A DNA stretch of 37,068 bases, taken from a virus. Position numbers and translations under genes: made by a program. The notes beneath the pieces are model-generated. The model saw nothing but the letters and a program-made list of their open reading frames with translations, was not told where the DNA came from and searched no databases. Positions 11,574 through 19,984 of the stretch are shown piece by piece; the first letter of the stretch is position 1, and every line of letters begins with the position of its first letter. The stretch covers positions 1-37,068 of the IMG/VR virus record IMGVR_UViG_3300045051_000462; one strand, written 5' to 3'.

Positions 11574-11768
11574 GTGTATAATGAATGGATGAGTATGGAT
11601 TACAAAAACCTTCACACCAATAAAAAAAACAATTCTGAGGATGATTTGATTATGCTTAAATTGTTGTTTATTTTCTATTTGTTTGTAATGGCTATGGGGA
11701 TGTTACTGCCAATCTTTAGGCTTGCATGGCAACTAATCACTGGTATACTTGGCGGGATCTTTAGATAG
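11574..11768 (+). CDS. Small membrane protein, plus strand
   Basis: This is the only likely plus-strand phage protein gene. The frame can start at GTG 11574 (64 aa) or ATG 11589 (59 aa). A TATAAT at 11577-11582 would place the transcript start close to the second, so the mRNA may be nearly leaderless; its -35 is weak. A polar N-terminus is followed by a long hydrophobic region (KLLFIFYLFVMAMGMLLPIF and on to LITGILGGIF), predicting one or two membrane helices. It is divergent from the leader-controlled operon. Function unknown; a holin-like or signalling peptide is possible. Confidence 0.5.
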   Translation: MYNEWMSMDYKNLHTNKKNNSEDDLIMLKLLFIFYLFVMAMGMLLPIFRLAWQLITGILGGIFR

Positions 11769-11813
11769 AAGAGGGGAGGGGAAGTAAAACAAGCAACCCA
11801 CCCTTACCTAGAT

Positions 11814-12263
11814 TTATCTGTTATGTCGCACACTCATAGGTGTGCGACACAAAACAGACATTAAAATATACCACCCAGACGCAATAATATTCCCAGATCG
11901 TAGACAATTAATACTCTTCAAAAATAGCCGTCTTTGGCGGAGTAAATAACCCGAAAGTTTAACCTTAAATAATTTAATTCTACCAATTACCAGATAGAAA
12001 TGAATTGACTGATGACAGACTTCACAAATAACAAATACATCACGGTTTAACTTTTCAGCGCCCATATGGTCGTAATTGTCGTGGTGTAAAATCAATTTTC
12101 TGATAAAACCTAATAAATAGTGTCCGCTTCCACAAATCCAACATTTAGCATGAATGTTATGAGTAATATGAATACTCACCAACCGTTTCCAATGCGGAGA
12201 GTCTTTATAGTCATCATACGAGTCATATCCCAAATCCCAAATATTCATTTCACGCCAGGCCAC
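11814..12263 (-). CDS. HNH endonuclease-like protein
   Basis: Residues 20-95 have the HNH pattern: SPHWKRLVS, then KCWICGSGH, LILHHDNYDHMG, NRDVFVICEVCHQSIHF. The two Cys pairs would bind zinc, and the HH-D...N...H set forms the active site. Phage HNH proteins act in packaging or as homing nucleases; here the gene stands alone between operons, which favours a free-standing homing type. Start is GTG 12263 or ATG 12248. The basic C-terminal 50 residues may bind DNA. The last codons lie in a perfect 10-bp hairpin (11824-11849). Confidence 0.75.
   Translation of the reverse strand: MAWREMNIWDLGYDSYDDYKDSPHWKRLVSIHITHNIHAKCWICGSGHYLLGFIRKLILHHDNYDHMGAEKLNRDVFVICEVCHQSIHFYLVIGRIKLFKVKLSGYLLRQRRLFLKSINCLRSGNIIASGWYILMSVLCRTPMSVRHNR
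11824..11849 (-). other. Perfect hairpin at the end of the HNH gene
   Basis: TGTCGCACAC and GTGTGCGACA form a perfect 10-bp inverted repeat around a six-base loop. There is no T run. It covers the last codons of the HNH frame, and could be a transcript-end structure or a protein-binding site. Confidence 0.6.
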
Positions 12264-12275
12264 TTCACGTCAATA

Positions 12276-12284
12276 TGATATAAT
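12276..12284 (+). promoter_or_regulatory. Plus-strand extended -10 promoter
   Basis: TGATATAAT gives a perfect -10 with the TGn extension. No -35 is evident at 16-18 bp, which extended -10 promoters do not need. It faces away from the phage genes toward the terminator at 12346-12383. Confidence 0.55.
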
Positions 12285-12290
12285 ATTTAC

Positions 12291-12383
12291 TATTGGTAGT
12301 AGTTCTGCTAACCAATACAGTCCGTAGGTTTAACCTACCCACTATAAAAAGCCAGTAATTTTCTCGAGTGCCTGGCTTTTTTT
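12291..12383 (+). ncRNA. Candidate 93-nt plus-strand RNA, three hairpins
   Basis: Downstream of the extended -10 promoter lie three perfect hairpins: ATTGGT/ACCAAT (12292-12316), GTAGGT-TTA-ACCTAC (12324-12338) and the terminator stem AAAAAGCCAG/CTGGCTTTTT (12346-12383) with seven T residues. No ORF fits. The RNA would be antisense to the 3' end of the holin-like gene only in its last bases. It resembles a small structured regulatory RNA. Confidence 0.5.
12346..12383. terminator. Bidirectional terminator of the late operon
   Basis: A 10-bp perfect stem has T runs on both strands. It overlaps the stop codon of the holin-like gene and ends the long late transcript on the minus strand, and also ends the short plus-strand RNA. 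Confidence 0.85.
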
Positions 12384-12771
12384 AGTTCTTAATTTCCGGT
12401 TTAACTTCTTCTTTTATGTCTGGTGGAATTGTGTTAGTTATCTTTTCATTAACTAAATCCCTTAAAGAAGAATTCTTAAAATACAACTTAAAAACAACTT
12501 GACTTTCAGCAAAGATAATCCCAAACCATTTAAACAAATCAGCCAAAAATATAAATACTCCACTATCAAGATTGACAATCAATTCTTTCCAGTGAAGCAA
12601 TACCGCTGCTAGTAAACATAAAATCATTGAAGCATAAACCCGTTCTTTCTCATCATGCACATCTTTTGCTAGTAACTCTACTACCATAGGCATCATAAAA
12701 CCTACTAGAGAAGTAGCGTTATTAACAACAAAATTAGCAATGATAAGTAATAGACTTAATGCGTCATTCAT
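12382..12771 (-). CDS. Holin-like membrane protein
   Basis: This 129-residue protein has about three hydrophobic segments (ALSLLLIIANFVVNN; ASMILCLLAAVLLHW; GVFIFLADLFKWFGIIFA) and a charged C-terminal tail ending in EEVKPEIKN, a typical holin layout. It is the last gene of the late operon and follows the M23 peptidase and a small TM protein, which supports a role in lysis. No named holin family is recognised, so this is inferred from topology and position. Confidence 0.6.
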   Translation of the reverse strand: MNDALSLLLIIANFVVNNATSLVGFMMPMVVELLAKDVHDEKERVYASMILCLLAAVLLHWKELIVNLDSGVFIFLADLFKWFGIIFAESQVVFKLYFKNSSLRDLVNEKITNTIPPDIKEEVKPEIKN

Positions 12772-12772
12772 A

Positions 12773-13021
12773 TTAGTTACTAGCTGAAGGTGTAGCCTCT
12801 TTAGAAGCCTTTTTAGCCTTAGGAGTGGCTGATGGTTCCGGTGAAGGAGTTACCTCTGGTTTAGTTTGGTTGTAAGCGTAAGTAGTTCTGAAATCATCAA
12901 CGCTCTTTTGAACTTGGCCTACCCTATGCCAAACGGCAAAAGTACCAAGAAGGATGGGAGCTACAATCACGCCAACCAACACAAATACTACCAATGGAAT
13001 CCCAAATAATTTGCCTTGCAT
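12773..13021 (-). CDS. Lysis-cassette membrane protein, Pro-rich tail
   Basis: The ATG at 13021 follows GGAGGTGAATA and is preferred over the in-frame GTG at 13030. One N-terminal membrane helix (GIPLVVFVLVGVIVAPILLG) is followed by a short helix and a disordered Pro/Ser/Thr/Lys tail (TPSPEPSATPKAKKAS). Placement between the peptidase and the holin-like gene suggests a lysis accessory such as a spanin- or antiholin-like protein. There is no lipobox. Confidence 0.6.
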   Translation of the reverse strand: MQGKLFGIPLVVFVLVGVIVAPILLGTFAVWHRVGQVQKSVDDFRTTYAYNQTKPEVTPSPEPSATPKAKKASKEATPSASN

Positions 13022-13026
13022 ATTAT

Positions 13027-14151
13027 TCACCTCCCCACAATAAAAGTACCGATTAAAGTCGTTAAAGACACACTAGCAATAAAAATAGAAGTTAACCCAA
13101 GCGTTTTAGTTAACCAAGTAAGCCCATGCTCTTCTGCTTCTTTCTTAATCTCTTTCTTAACTTCCACAACCTGAGCATCAGTTATCTTTGCTTCTTTTTG
13201 GGTTTGTTTTAACAGTTTATCCGCTTTATTCCGCCACTCTCTGATAGTGTCAACTACACTAAATAACTCCATCATTCCTTTGGCAGGATTAACATGAGCC
13301 TCTTTTACTACTGTATCCCATTTAAGCTTTAACTCTTTTAATTCTTTGACTGCATCAATGCCCATTTCAATTGCTGTTGAGTCTTCCTCATTTTTCTTTT
13401 TAAGCTCGTCGGCCAGAATTGCATTAGAAGTAGTTGTTTGTTGAATCTCTTTCTGTAAACCTGTAACAATTTCATCTTTTTCTCCTAAAGCCTTAGTTAT
13501 GTCCTCTACTTTGTTATACCCCAAGGCAGAAAAAGCCGTTACAATCGATTTTAGCTCGTCTCTCTCGAGAGTAACAACCTTTAAATTGGCTAATGCTTCG
13601 TCTCTTTCCTTCCAAAACTTCTCACGGTCAACCATTACCCCATCGTATTCTTCTTTAGTGTAAAGCTTAGCTGTTTCCGGTGCTTTAATACCTTCTTCTT
13701 TAACTGTTTGCAAATTAAGTAAACCGGCAAAGTTAATATAGCCGCCAAATCCATTAGTCCGTTCACGAGGAATCGGATAAACGCCCATATGTAAATGTGG
13801 GCCGGTAGAATAACCAGTATTATCAGAAGTTCCGATCCTATCCCCTTCTTTAACTGGGGCTCCAATTTGAACACTAATTAATTCCAAGTGAGCTAACACT
13901 ACTCCAAACTGATCGTTCTCGATTTTAATATAATTTCCATAACCTTCTTTATCTAAAGCAGATTCTTTAACTATTCCTGAAATGGGAGCGAGAATAGGGG
14001 TACCGGTTGGAGTCTTAAAATCAATCCCATTATGCCCTTTCATTGGTTGACTAGTTCCATCAGGCATAACTATTAAAAATTGCTTATAAACTTCAGGATG
14101 TTCACCAAACCACTGACTTACCGCATAATCACCTTCAAATGGTTTTCTCAT
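13027..14151 (-). CDS. M23 peptidase (endolysin) with C-terminal membrane anchor
   Basis: This 374-residue protein carries a lysostaphin-type M23 domain at residues 1-140, with the zinc ligands H40-x-x-x-D44 (GHNGIDF) and H119-L-H121, plus H88. Such enzymes cut peptide bridges of peptidoglycan. Residues 165-340 are a long charged coiled coil, and residues 352-373 a membrane helix (TSIFIASVSLTTLIGTFIVG). No N-terminal signal is present. A C-terminal anchor is unusual for an endolysin; it could tether the enzyme to the membrane, or the protein may be a virion component. AAGGAG precedes the ATG. Confidence 0.85.
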   Translation of the reverse strand: MRKPFEGDYAVSQWFGEHPEVYKQFLIVMPDGTSQPMKGHNGIDFKTPTGTPILAPISGIVKESALDKEGYGNYIKIENDQFGVVLAHLELISVQIGAPVKEGDRIGTSDNTGYSTGPHLHMGVYPIPRERTNGFGGYINFAGLLNLQTVKEEGIKAPETAKLYTKEEYDGVMVDREKFWKERDEALANLKVVTLERDELKSIVTAFSALGYNKVEDITKALGEKDEIVTGLQKEIQQTTTSNAILADELKKKNEEDSTAIEMGIDAVKELKELKLKWDTVVKEAHVNPAKGMMELFSVVDTIREWRNKADKLLKQTQKEAKITDAQVVEVKKEIKKEAEEHGLTWLTKTLGLTSIFIASVSLTTLIGTFIVGR

Positions 14152-14188
14152 ATATACTCCTTGTTACTCATCATATAACTTTTATTGA

Positions 14189-14431
14189 TCAGTTAGCAAC
14201 TGGGGAGCCAAGCTGTTGCAATAAATGGTTATTGGCTTTTTTATAACGTTGTTTATCTTCTTTAAGACTTTTAATGATCTCGTCTTTAGCTCTATTTTGC
14301 TCAATAAGATTAGTTAATAAATCCTTATTAACTTGGATTGATCTTTGTTTGTTAATAAAATAAACATTGATAATGGTGTTTAATAAGCTGATGGAACCGG
14401 CAATAATAGCGCCATCAATGGTAGGGATCAT
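14189..14431 (-). CDS. Small TM/coiled-coil protein, 80 aa
   Basis: A hydrophobic N-terminus (AIIAGSISLLNTIINVYF) followed by a heptad-rich basic helix (NKDLLTNLIEQNRAKDEIIK and on) gives the layout of spanin- or XhlA-like lysis proteins. The ATG overlaps the stop of the 753-aa gene (TAATG). It opens the lysis cassette. The assignment is from topology only. Confidence 0.6.
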   Translation of the reverse strand: MIPTIDGAIIAGSISLLNTIINVYFINKQRSIQVNKDLLTNLIEQNRAKDEIIKSLKEDKQRYKKANNHLLQQLGSPVAN

Positions 14432-16692
14432 TATTTCTCTGGTTTTTCGTAATTATATTCAGATAGCATGTCACTAAAGGTACTATCCTTAATTTTATTA
14501 ATAGCTTTCTGTTGTTCTTCCGGTGTTAAGTCTTGATAGTCTGAAGATTGAATTAACTCTGATATTCCATCTTTAAAATTCTTACCAAAATACTGCATCG
14601 CCTCATTAAATTTAGTTTCACCAATTTGAACTTTAAGTTGTTTAGCTCTAGTAGAAGTTTTAGACACATCGGTAATAGTCGGTAAGTTGCCGGTACTGTC
14701 TAATCTAATTAATTCATTAATTACTGGATCGTTTCTATCTGTCTTTAACCGGCCACCAAAAATCAATACTTTCCAACCTTCAGTGCTTTGGGTTTCACCA
14801 AACACATTTTTCTTTTCCGGTAGGTGTTGCCTCAAGCCTGGAATAGCAGCCAAAAACGGGGCTAACACATTTTCTTTACCAGACGTATCTTTGTTGGTGG
14901 TATCAGTAGCCTTAGCTATATCTTGCACAAATCCAGGGATACTTCTAGAACTAACAAATTGAACCGAGAAACTAGCGGCCTGATTTATCATTTTCTTAAA
15001 ATCAGAGTGATTCTCTGGGTTTAAAAAGTCCTTTAAAGACTTGATTGAATCGGCTAATGGTTGTAACCCAGGTATTCTAGTAGATTGAAAGGCGGTACCT
15101 TTAAAGTAGCTATACCAATAGCTCCCCAAGTTATCTCCATATTTCTTAGCGTATAAAAAGCCAACAACCGGAGCCGCTAATGGGCCAAACCAATCAGTTG
15201 AAATCCACCTGTTACCAATCTTTATAGAATTAGTATTGGCATTTCTTAAAGCTAGTAATTGCCGCTCTTTTTCACTGGTTGGGTACTCCCCTATAAAATC
15301 TTCTGGCTTAATGGCGTTAGCTACTAAAAAGGCGGCAGTCATACCTAAACCAGCCCGCACCATAGTAACTCCAAACTTATTAAAACCCTTTTTACTAGCC
15401 ACTCCCCAAGCTTCCCCTTCCCTAACTAATTTAACCGTTTTAACCATGTCTACTACTGCTTCAATTGGTACAGTAATCCCAGAAGTATCTAAAGCAGCCT
15501 GTATTGCATTAGCTGTAGTTTTTACAAAAGGTACTTGCAAATCCCCTAGTCTTAAATCCCCTATATTCATCACACTTCTTAACTGTAAGGCTTTATCAGA
15601 TAAAATCTTTTTATCGGTAAAGGTGGAATACTTGGCATCAGCTACCGCCATTTCCCGAACCAAACCACCCTCTTTAGTTAAAGGCTCGATCTTGATTGCA
15701 TCTTTATATATCTCTAGCGCCCGTTTTTTAGCAGCACTACCAGTTAAACCTTCACCATAAGCTATCCTAGTTGAAGCTAAGTCTGCCCGATCATTAAAAG
15801 CTAAATTAGCAAATAGTGAATCTGGTGTACCCTGAGTTAGATTAAATATCTTATCTTCAAACCATCTAGCAGTAGCCCTAACCGCCCCCTTGCCTTGAGA
15901 GTTAGGCACTTCTTCACCCAAAGTCTTTCGCTCAACAGCTAAAGTATCCATTCTGGTTATGTCATAACCGTACTTCCTGTATACCTCAATCCCGTACTTT
16001 CTTACCTTAGCGCCAAAATCACCATTTAAACCTTTAAAAGTTCTCTCTTCATACCGTCTGTTAATTGCCTGTAAACTACCCTCAATAGCATTAGAGTTGA
16101 TGTTAACCATAATAGAAGAGATCCTAAACAGCATGTTACCCTTGGCTATGGTTTGGGTTAACACCCTTAACTTAGAATTAGGAGTAAGCGAATTTAGGTA
16201 GTCTTCCATCTCTTTTTTGGCTTTCCAGTACTCCATTGACGGTAAACCTAGCTCATTCGTTTCTTTTGAGAATTTCTGGATTTTGGTTGCTTTTTCCGCA
16301 ATTTTAGCCGCGTCTTCTGCTGATATTGTCGCCCCCAATTTTTCTGCTACTAAATCTTGAAGAAAAGCGTCTTGATTCTCTGGAGTTAATACCCCTAAAT
16401 TATTTAGATCATCAATCCTACTGATTACATCTTTGAATTTAGGTGTTTTTTTTTCACTCGGGCTAAATACATCTTCTGCCCATTTCTTTAATGCCGTTCT
16501 TTGTTGTGAATTAATAGCCTTTTCAAAACCGGCATTAATATTTTGAGCGGTCTTTTTGTCCACCCATTTAGTAAACAATTCTCTTCTTCCTTCAGAAGTC
16601 ATCTTATACATATCGACAATATCAATCTCACCATTTTTAGCGGCCTCATTTAGCTTATCTGCTATCTCTTTTGGTAAACAAAAATTAGCCAT
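14431..16692 (-). CDS. Large internal/ejected virion protein, 753 aa
   Basis: A helical protein. The N-terminus (1-130) is charged and mentions no enzyme motif. Residues 180-210 (AKGNMLFRISSIMVNINSNA) resemble the conserved core near the C-terminus of phage polyvalent proteins. A hydrophobic stretch follows at about 440-460 (GVTMVRAGLGMTAAFLVANA) with a short second one (WFGPLAAPVVGFLYA). The gene starts one base after the stop of the 1095-aa gene, and the two together look like a polyvalent protein split in two. Such proteins are packaged in the capsid and injected with the DNA. No catalytic activity is recognised here. Confidence 0.65.
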   Translation of the reverse strand: MANFCLPKEIADKLNEAAKNGEIDIVDMYKMTSEGRRELFTKWVDKKTAQNINAGFEKAINSQQRTALKKWAEDVFSPSEKKTPKFKDVISRIDDLNNLGVLTPENQDAFLQDLVAEKLGATISAEDAAKIAEKATKIQKFSKETNELGLPSMEYWKAKKEMEDYLNSLTPNSKLRVLTQTIAKGNMLFRISSIMVNINSNAIEGSLQAINRRYEERTFKGLNGDFGAKVRKYGIEVYRKYGYDITRMDTLAVERKTLGEEVPNSQGKGAVRATARWFEDKIFNLTQGTPDSLFANLAFNDRADLASTRIAYGEGLTGSAAKKRALEIYKDAIKIEPLTKEGGLVREMAVADAKYSTFTDKKILSDKALQLRSVMNIGDLRLGDLQVPFVKTTANAIQAALDTSGITVPIEAVVDMVKTVKLVREGEAWGVASKKGFNKFGVTMVRAGLGMTAAFLVANAIKPEDFIGEYPTSEKERQLLALRNANTNSIKIGNRWISTDWFGPLAAPVVGFLYAKKYGDNLGSYWYSYFKGTAFQSTRIPGLQPLADSIKSLKDFLNPENHSDFKKMINQAASFSVQFVSSRSIPGFVQDIAKATDTTNKDTSGKENVLAPFLAAIPGLRQHLPEKKNVFGETQSTEGWKVLIFGGRLKTDRNDPVINELIRLDSTGNLPTITDVSKTSTRAKQLKVQIGETKFNEAMQYFGKNFKDGISELIQSSDYQDLTPEEQQKAINKIKDSTFSDMLSEYNYEKPEK

Positions 16693-16693
16693 A

Positions 16694-19600
16694 TTAGCAC
16701 CTTAAAGAGTTAATAACATCCTGAGCCAATTTAACTTTATCTCGATCTAATTTATTGATGATACTCTTCAGTTTAGCAGCTTCCTGATCTATTTTGGCAA
16801 CTGCTTTACGCTTAGCACCCACCTTACTAATATCTTCACCAGGTTTGAGCTTTAACGTATCTCTAATGCTTTTTACATCAATCTTTTCACCTAAGCTGGC
16901 TAATTTACGGTCTAAAACTTCTTGTAAATATACGTGGGGTGAATCAGCGTTAAACCTACCCCTATCTAATACAATCTCTTGACCTAATCTAGTTTGTCTT
17001 AATGATCCGGCAGCCTCTAATTGGTTCCATAACCGATTATTACCGTCTCTTAAAGCTTTATCAGCTAACACCATATTAATAGCCCTGGTCTTTTGACCAG
17101 CTGGCGCTTCTTCCATACCAAATGCTATTCTTAAAGCTCTCTCTGGATCTTTAGCTGTAAAATCAATAGCGTTCTCAATTGTTTTTGCTATATCCATCCG
17201 GTTATAGCTCACATCAAGATTAGCCATTTCCGATCCGTACCGTTCCACAATCCTCTCATAAGCTCGAGAATTTCTGATCTTACCAATTCCAGAAGGTTGT
17301 TGATCTACAGGCAGAGACTCTTTAATCTGGCCTAAGTCTTGTTTTGATTTTGCGGATAATTCTGAGGTGGTTGATCCTTTGGCTTCTGGTCTTGTTGTTC
17401 TTTGGCTTCCTTCAGAGCTTCGATTATCAACTTTTTGAAGTCTGGTTTTTTCTTGTCCATATGATTCCTTAATTTTATTAATTATTCCACTACTATCTAA
17501 TCCTGCTCTTTGATCAACTTCGGATAAGAAAGCATCATACAATGCTTGTTTTCTGGGTTGGGAGTTAGGCGGGTATTTAATATCAGTTGGATCTAATAAA
17601 TCATCCATTACTGATTTAAATAGTTTAGTACTTCGTAACTCTTCAGGAACCCAAGATGGAAAGGTAGAAGAAATACCGCCAACTACTCGCCCATCCTTCC
17701 AAATTCTTTGCCCTGGTTCGGCCACATCCATTTCTATGAAAGCTTGTGACCACGCCTCGCCAAATTTATTTTGATCTGATTTAGCATAATAATCATTTAG
17801 GCTTTTAATGGCATCATCGACAGAAATAATAGATTTACTTGTCGATTTATTTTCAATAGGAATTTCTTTTAAAGAATTGTTGGGATCAAATACTTTATAC
17901 CAATTACCTTTTCCGTTAGGACTTTCCATTTTTACGCCATCATATCCCATCTGAATCAGCTGATCAGAGTAATACTGGTCTTGCTGTTCTGGCGTTGCCC
18001 ACTTCATTTCTTTAGCAGTTGTCCTAGTCATTATGTTTAATTTTTGACCAGCTCCCTGAACAGCACCTACAGTGTTATCTTTTATTTCTTTAGGATTATC
18101 TGTAAACCAGGCCACACCACCTTCAGTTTTACTTAAATCAAATTTACTAAATTTTTCTGGAGTGGCATGATATAAAACTGGTTTTTCTGATTTCTGTATC
18201 AACACCTCAGCTTCACTACCACCCACAAATACTTTAATATCTTCAGGTTTAACGATAAGTTCATTAACTGGCCTACTCTTTCCTCTACTCTCATTCCCTA
18301 GGTTAATATTTTGCGCTACTGTCTTATCATAAGTAGCACTCACCAACCTATTATCACCATAGTCATTACCAGCTCGATATAGAATGATATCCCCACTCTT
18401 AGTTTTATCAAACACACCGCTAGCGTCTGCCTTCTTAACTTGTTCTAAAGTAAACTTCTTTATTTCTGGTGTATTAGCTAGGTCGGTTAATTCATTTAAA
18501 GCTGGAGTGACTTGAGGTTTACCATCAGGAGAGGTATAAACTCCGGCATCTGCTACATAGTTTTTAATAGCAGAATCAAGGGTAGGTAGTGTCTTATCCC
18601 TAGTAAAGACTGGTTTGGATTCGCTAGTAGGTTGACTTACTGGGGCACTAGTACCAACTACAGCAGCTTTATCACCTTCATTTAATAGCCCTGATATCTT
18701 TTGGCTGGTACTTGTTTGACCAGCTTTATCTTGACTAACAATTCTTGTAGTAGATTCTTTACCTACTAGCTCTTTAAACTTCTGCCAATAGGGCTTATCT
18801 ACTAAAGAGACTGTCTTCTCTGCTGGAATATCAATATTAATACCTTCTTTAACCGCTTTACGCCATGATGCACTATCTAAACCAAGAGAAGCCAGTAAAT
18901 CTCTTTCATAACCTTCATTTTGCCCTAACACCACCTCTTTAACTTGAGAAGGGTTAAGACTAATAGTTTTAGGTAGATCGTATTTAGTAATTAAATCTTT
19001 AGTCAATAACTCGGCTACTTTAGGGGATGCTTTAAATACCCCCGCTGCCGCTGAACCAACAATTAAGAAATCTACTGTATCTAGTAAGACTTTGGTATTA
19101 TGTCCAGCTTCATTAAATAAATCAGACAAAGTATAGCCTTTACCAAATTTAAACCCCTCACCCTTAATAGTAGAGATTAACCCACTCTTTAGTTCATTGG
19201 CTCCGGTAAATACTCCTAACCCCATTACTGTCGGTACTGGCGCTGTAACCAACCCTAAGCCTAACATAGCTGTCATGGCATCATTGGCAAGCTCTGAATT
19301 GGTTGGCATACCCCTTAACCCAAGTTCTTTACTCACTTCTTCCATAACTGTTTGTTTAAAAGGATTCCCGCCAGGTTCAACCAAACTATTCAAAGACAAC
19401 CCTACTACATCATATACAGATTTACCTTGTTGTTTAGCCAGGTTCTCAATTCCTGTTTTAGCCAAGTCATAAGACATGCCGGAATCTTTGGCTATCTGTT
19501 TAACCCTGTTTTCTACCAATTGTTGACCGGCTACTTTTTGAACTTGGTAAGCGTTTTGCGATCTGGCTATTTCATCAATTCTTCTAGTTTCCTGATTACC

Positions 19601-19981
19601 ATTAAAAATATTATTGATAAAATCGCCTATCTTTTGAATCACATTTTTAGGCTTCTCTGGTGGTGCTTGAGAAATGGTGGTATTGCCAATAGGCTGTACG
19701 GGGTTATAGACACTAGAATTATTAACTTTAGGAGTAGAGGCGATCACTACCCCACCGGCATCCATCGCTTGTCCGGCATCAGCAAAAGTTAACCCACCGC
19801 TATTAAAAGTATCCTGTAAATCTAAAGGCGGGGTACTTTCCGTTTTTAACTTATCCTGATATCCAGGCTGAGAAGCTTGGTTGACCCAATCATTAAAACT
19901 AGACTTTGAAGATGGATTGGAACTGCCTTGATTATTGCTAGTGTTTTTAGCTACCCAGGCATCAAAAGACGATGTAGCCAT
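16694..19981 (-). CDS. Polyvalent virion protein with two ADP-ribosyltransferase-like regions
   Basis: 1095 residues. Residues 1-130 are low complexity, with two copies of a S-F-[DN]-x-W-V motif. About 235-320 has hydrophobic helices. Region A (about 515-598) has an R-S-ExE arrangement: LYRAG (R536), LVSATYD (S548) and GSEAEVLI (E590, E592), the signature of arginine-type ADP-ribosyltransferases. Region B (about 600-705) reads PVLYHATPEKFSKFD, VAWFTDNP, GYDGV and YKVFDP, matching the ART-PolyVal type. The C-terminal third is helical and like polyvalent-protein associated domains. Expected to be injected with the genome to modify host targets or counter defence. Motifs are visible; activity is inferred. 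Confidence 0.7.
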   Translation of the reverse strand: MATSSFDAWVAKNTSNNQGSSNPSSKSSFNDWVNQASQPGYQDKLKTESTPPLDLQDTFNSGGLTFADAGQAMDAGGVVIASTPKVNNSSVYNPVQPIGNTTISQAPPEKPKNVIQKIGDFINNIFNGNQETRRIDEIARSQNAYQVQKVAGQQLVENRVKQIAKDSGMSYDLAKTGIENLAKQQGKSVYDVVGLSLNSLVEPGGNPFKQTVMEEVSKELGLRGMPTNSELANDAMTAMLGLGLVTAPVPTVMGLGVFTGANELKSGLISTIKGEGFKFGKGYTLSDLFNEAGHNTKVLLDTVDFLIVGSAAAGVFKASPKVAELLTKDLITKYDLPKTISLNPSQVKEVVLGQNEGYERDLLASLGLDSASWRKAVKEGINIDIPAEKTVSLVDKPYWQKFKELVGKESTTRIVSQDKAGQTSTSQKISGLLNEGDKAAVVGTSAPVSQPTSESKPVFTRDKTLPTLDSAIKNYVADAGVYTSPDGKPQVTPALNELTDLANTPEIKKFTLEQVKKADASGVFDKTKSGDIILYRAGNDYGDNRLVSATYDKTVAQNINLGNESRGKSRPVNELIVKPEDIKVFVGGSEAEVLIQKSEKPVLYHATPEKFSKFDLSKTEGGVAWFTDNPKEIKDNTVGAVQGAGQKLNIMTRTTAKEMKWATPEQQDQYYSDQLIQMGYDGVKMESPNGKGNWYKVFDPNNSLKEIPIENKSTSKSIISVDDAIKSLNDYYAKSDQNKFGEAWSQAFIEMDVAEPGQRIWKDGRVVGGISSTFPSWVPEELRSTKLFKSVMDDLLDPTDIKYPPNSQPRKQALYDAFLSEVDQRAGLDSSGIINKIKESYGQEKTRLQKVDNRSSEGSQRTTRPEAKGSTTSELSAKSKQDLGQIKESLPVDQQPSGIGKIRNSRAYERIVERYGSEMANLDVSYNRMDIAKTIENAIDFTAKDPERALRIAFGMEEAPAGQKTRAINMVLADKALRDGNNRLWNQLEAAGSLRQTRLGQEIVLDRGRFNADSPHVYLQEVLDRKLASLGEKIDVKSIRDTLKLKPGEDISKVGAKRKAVAKIDQEAAKLKSIINKLDRDKVKLAQDVINSLRC

Positions 19982-19984
19982 ATA

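Noticed and set aside
15236-15760. 174-aa plus-strand ORF inside the 753-aa gene
   Set aside because: Antisense to a clear coding region; composition reflects the complement of the real gene.
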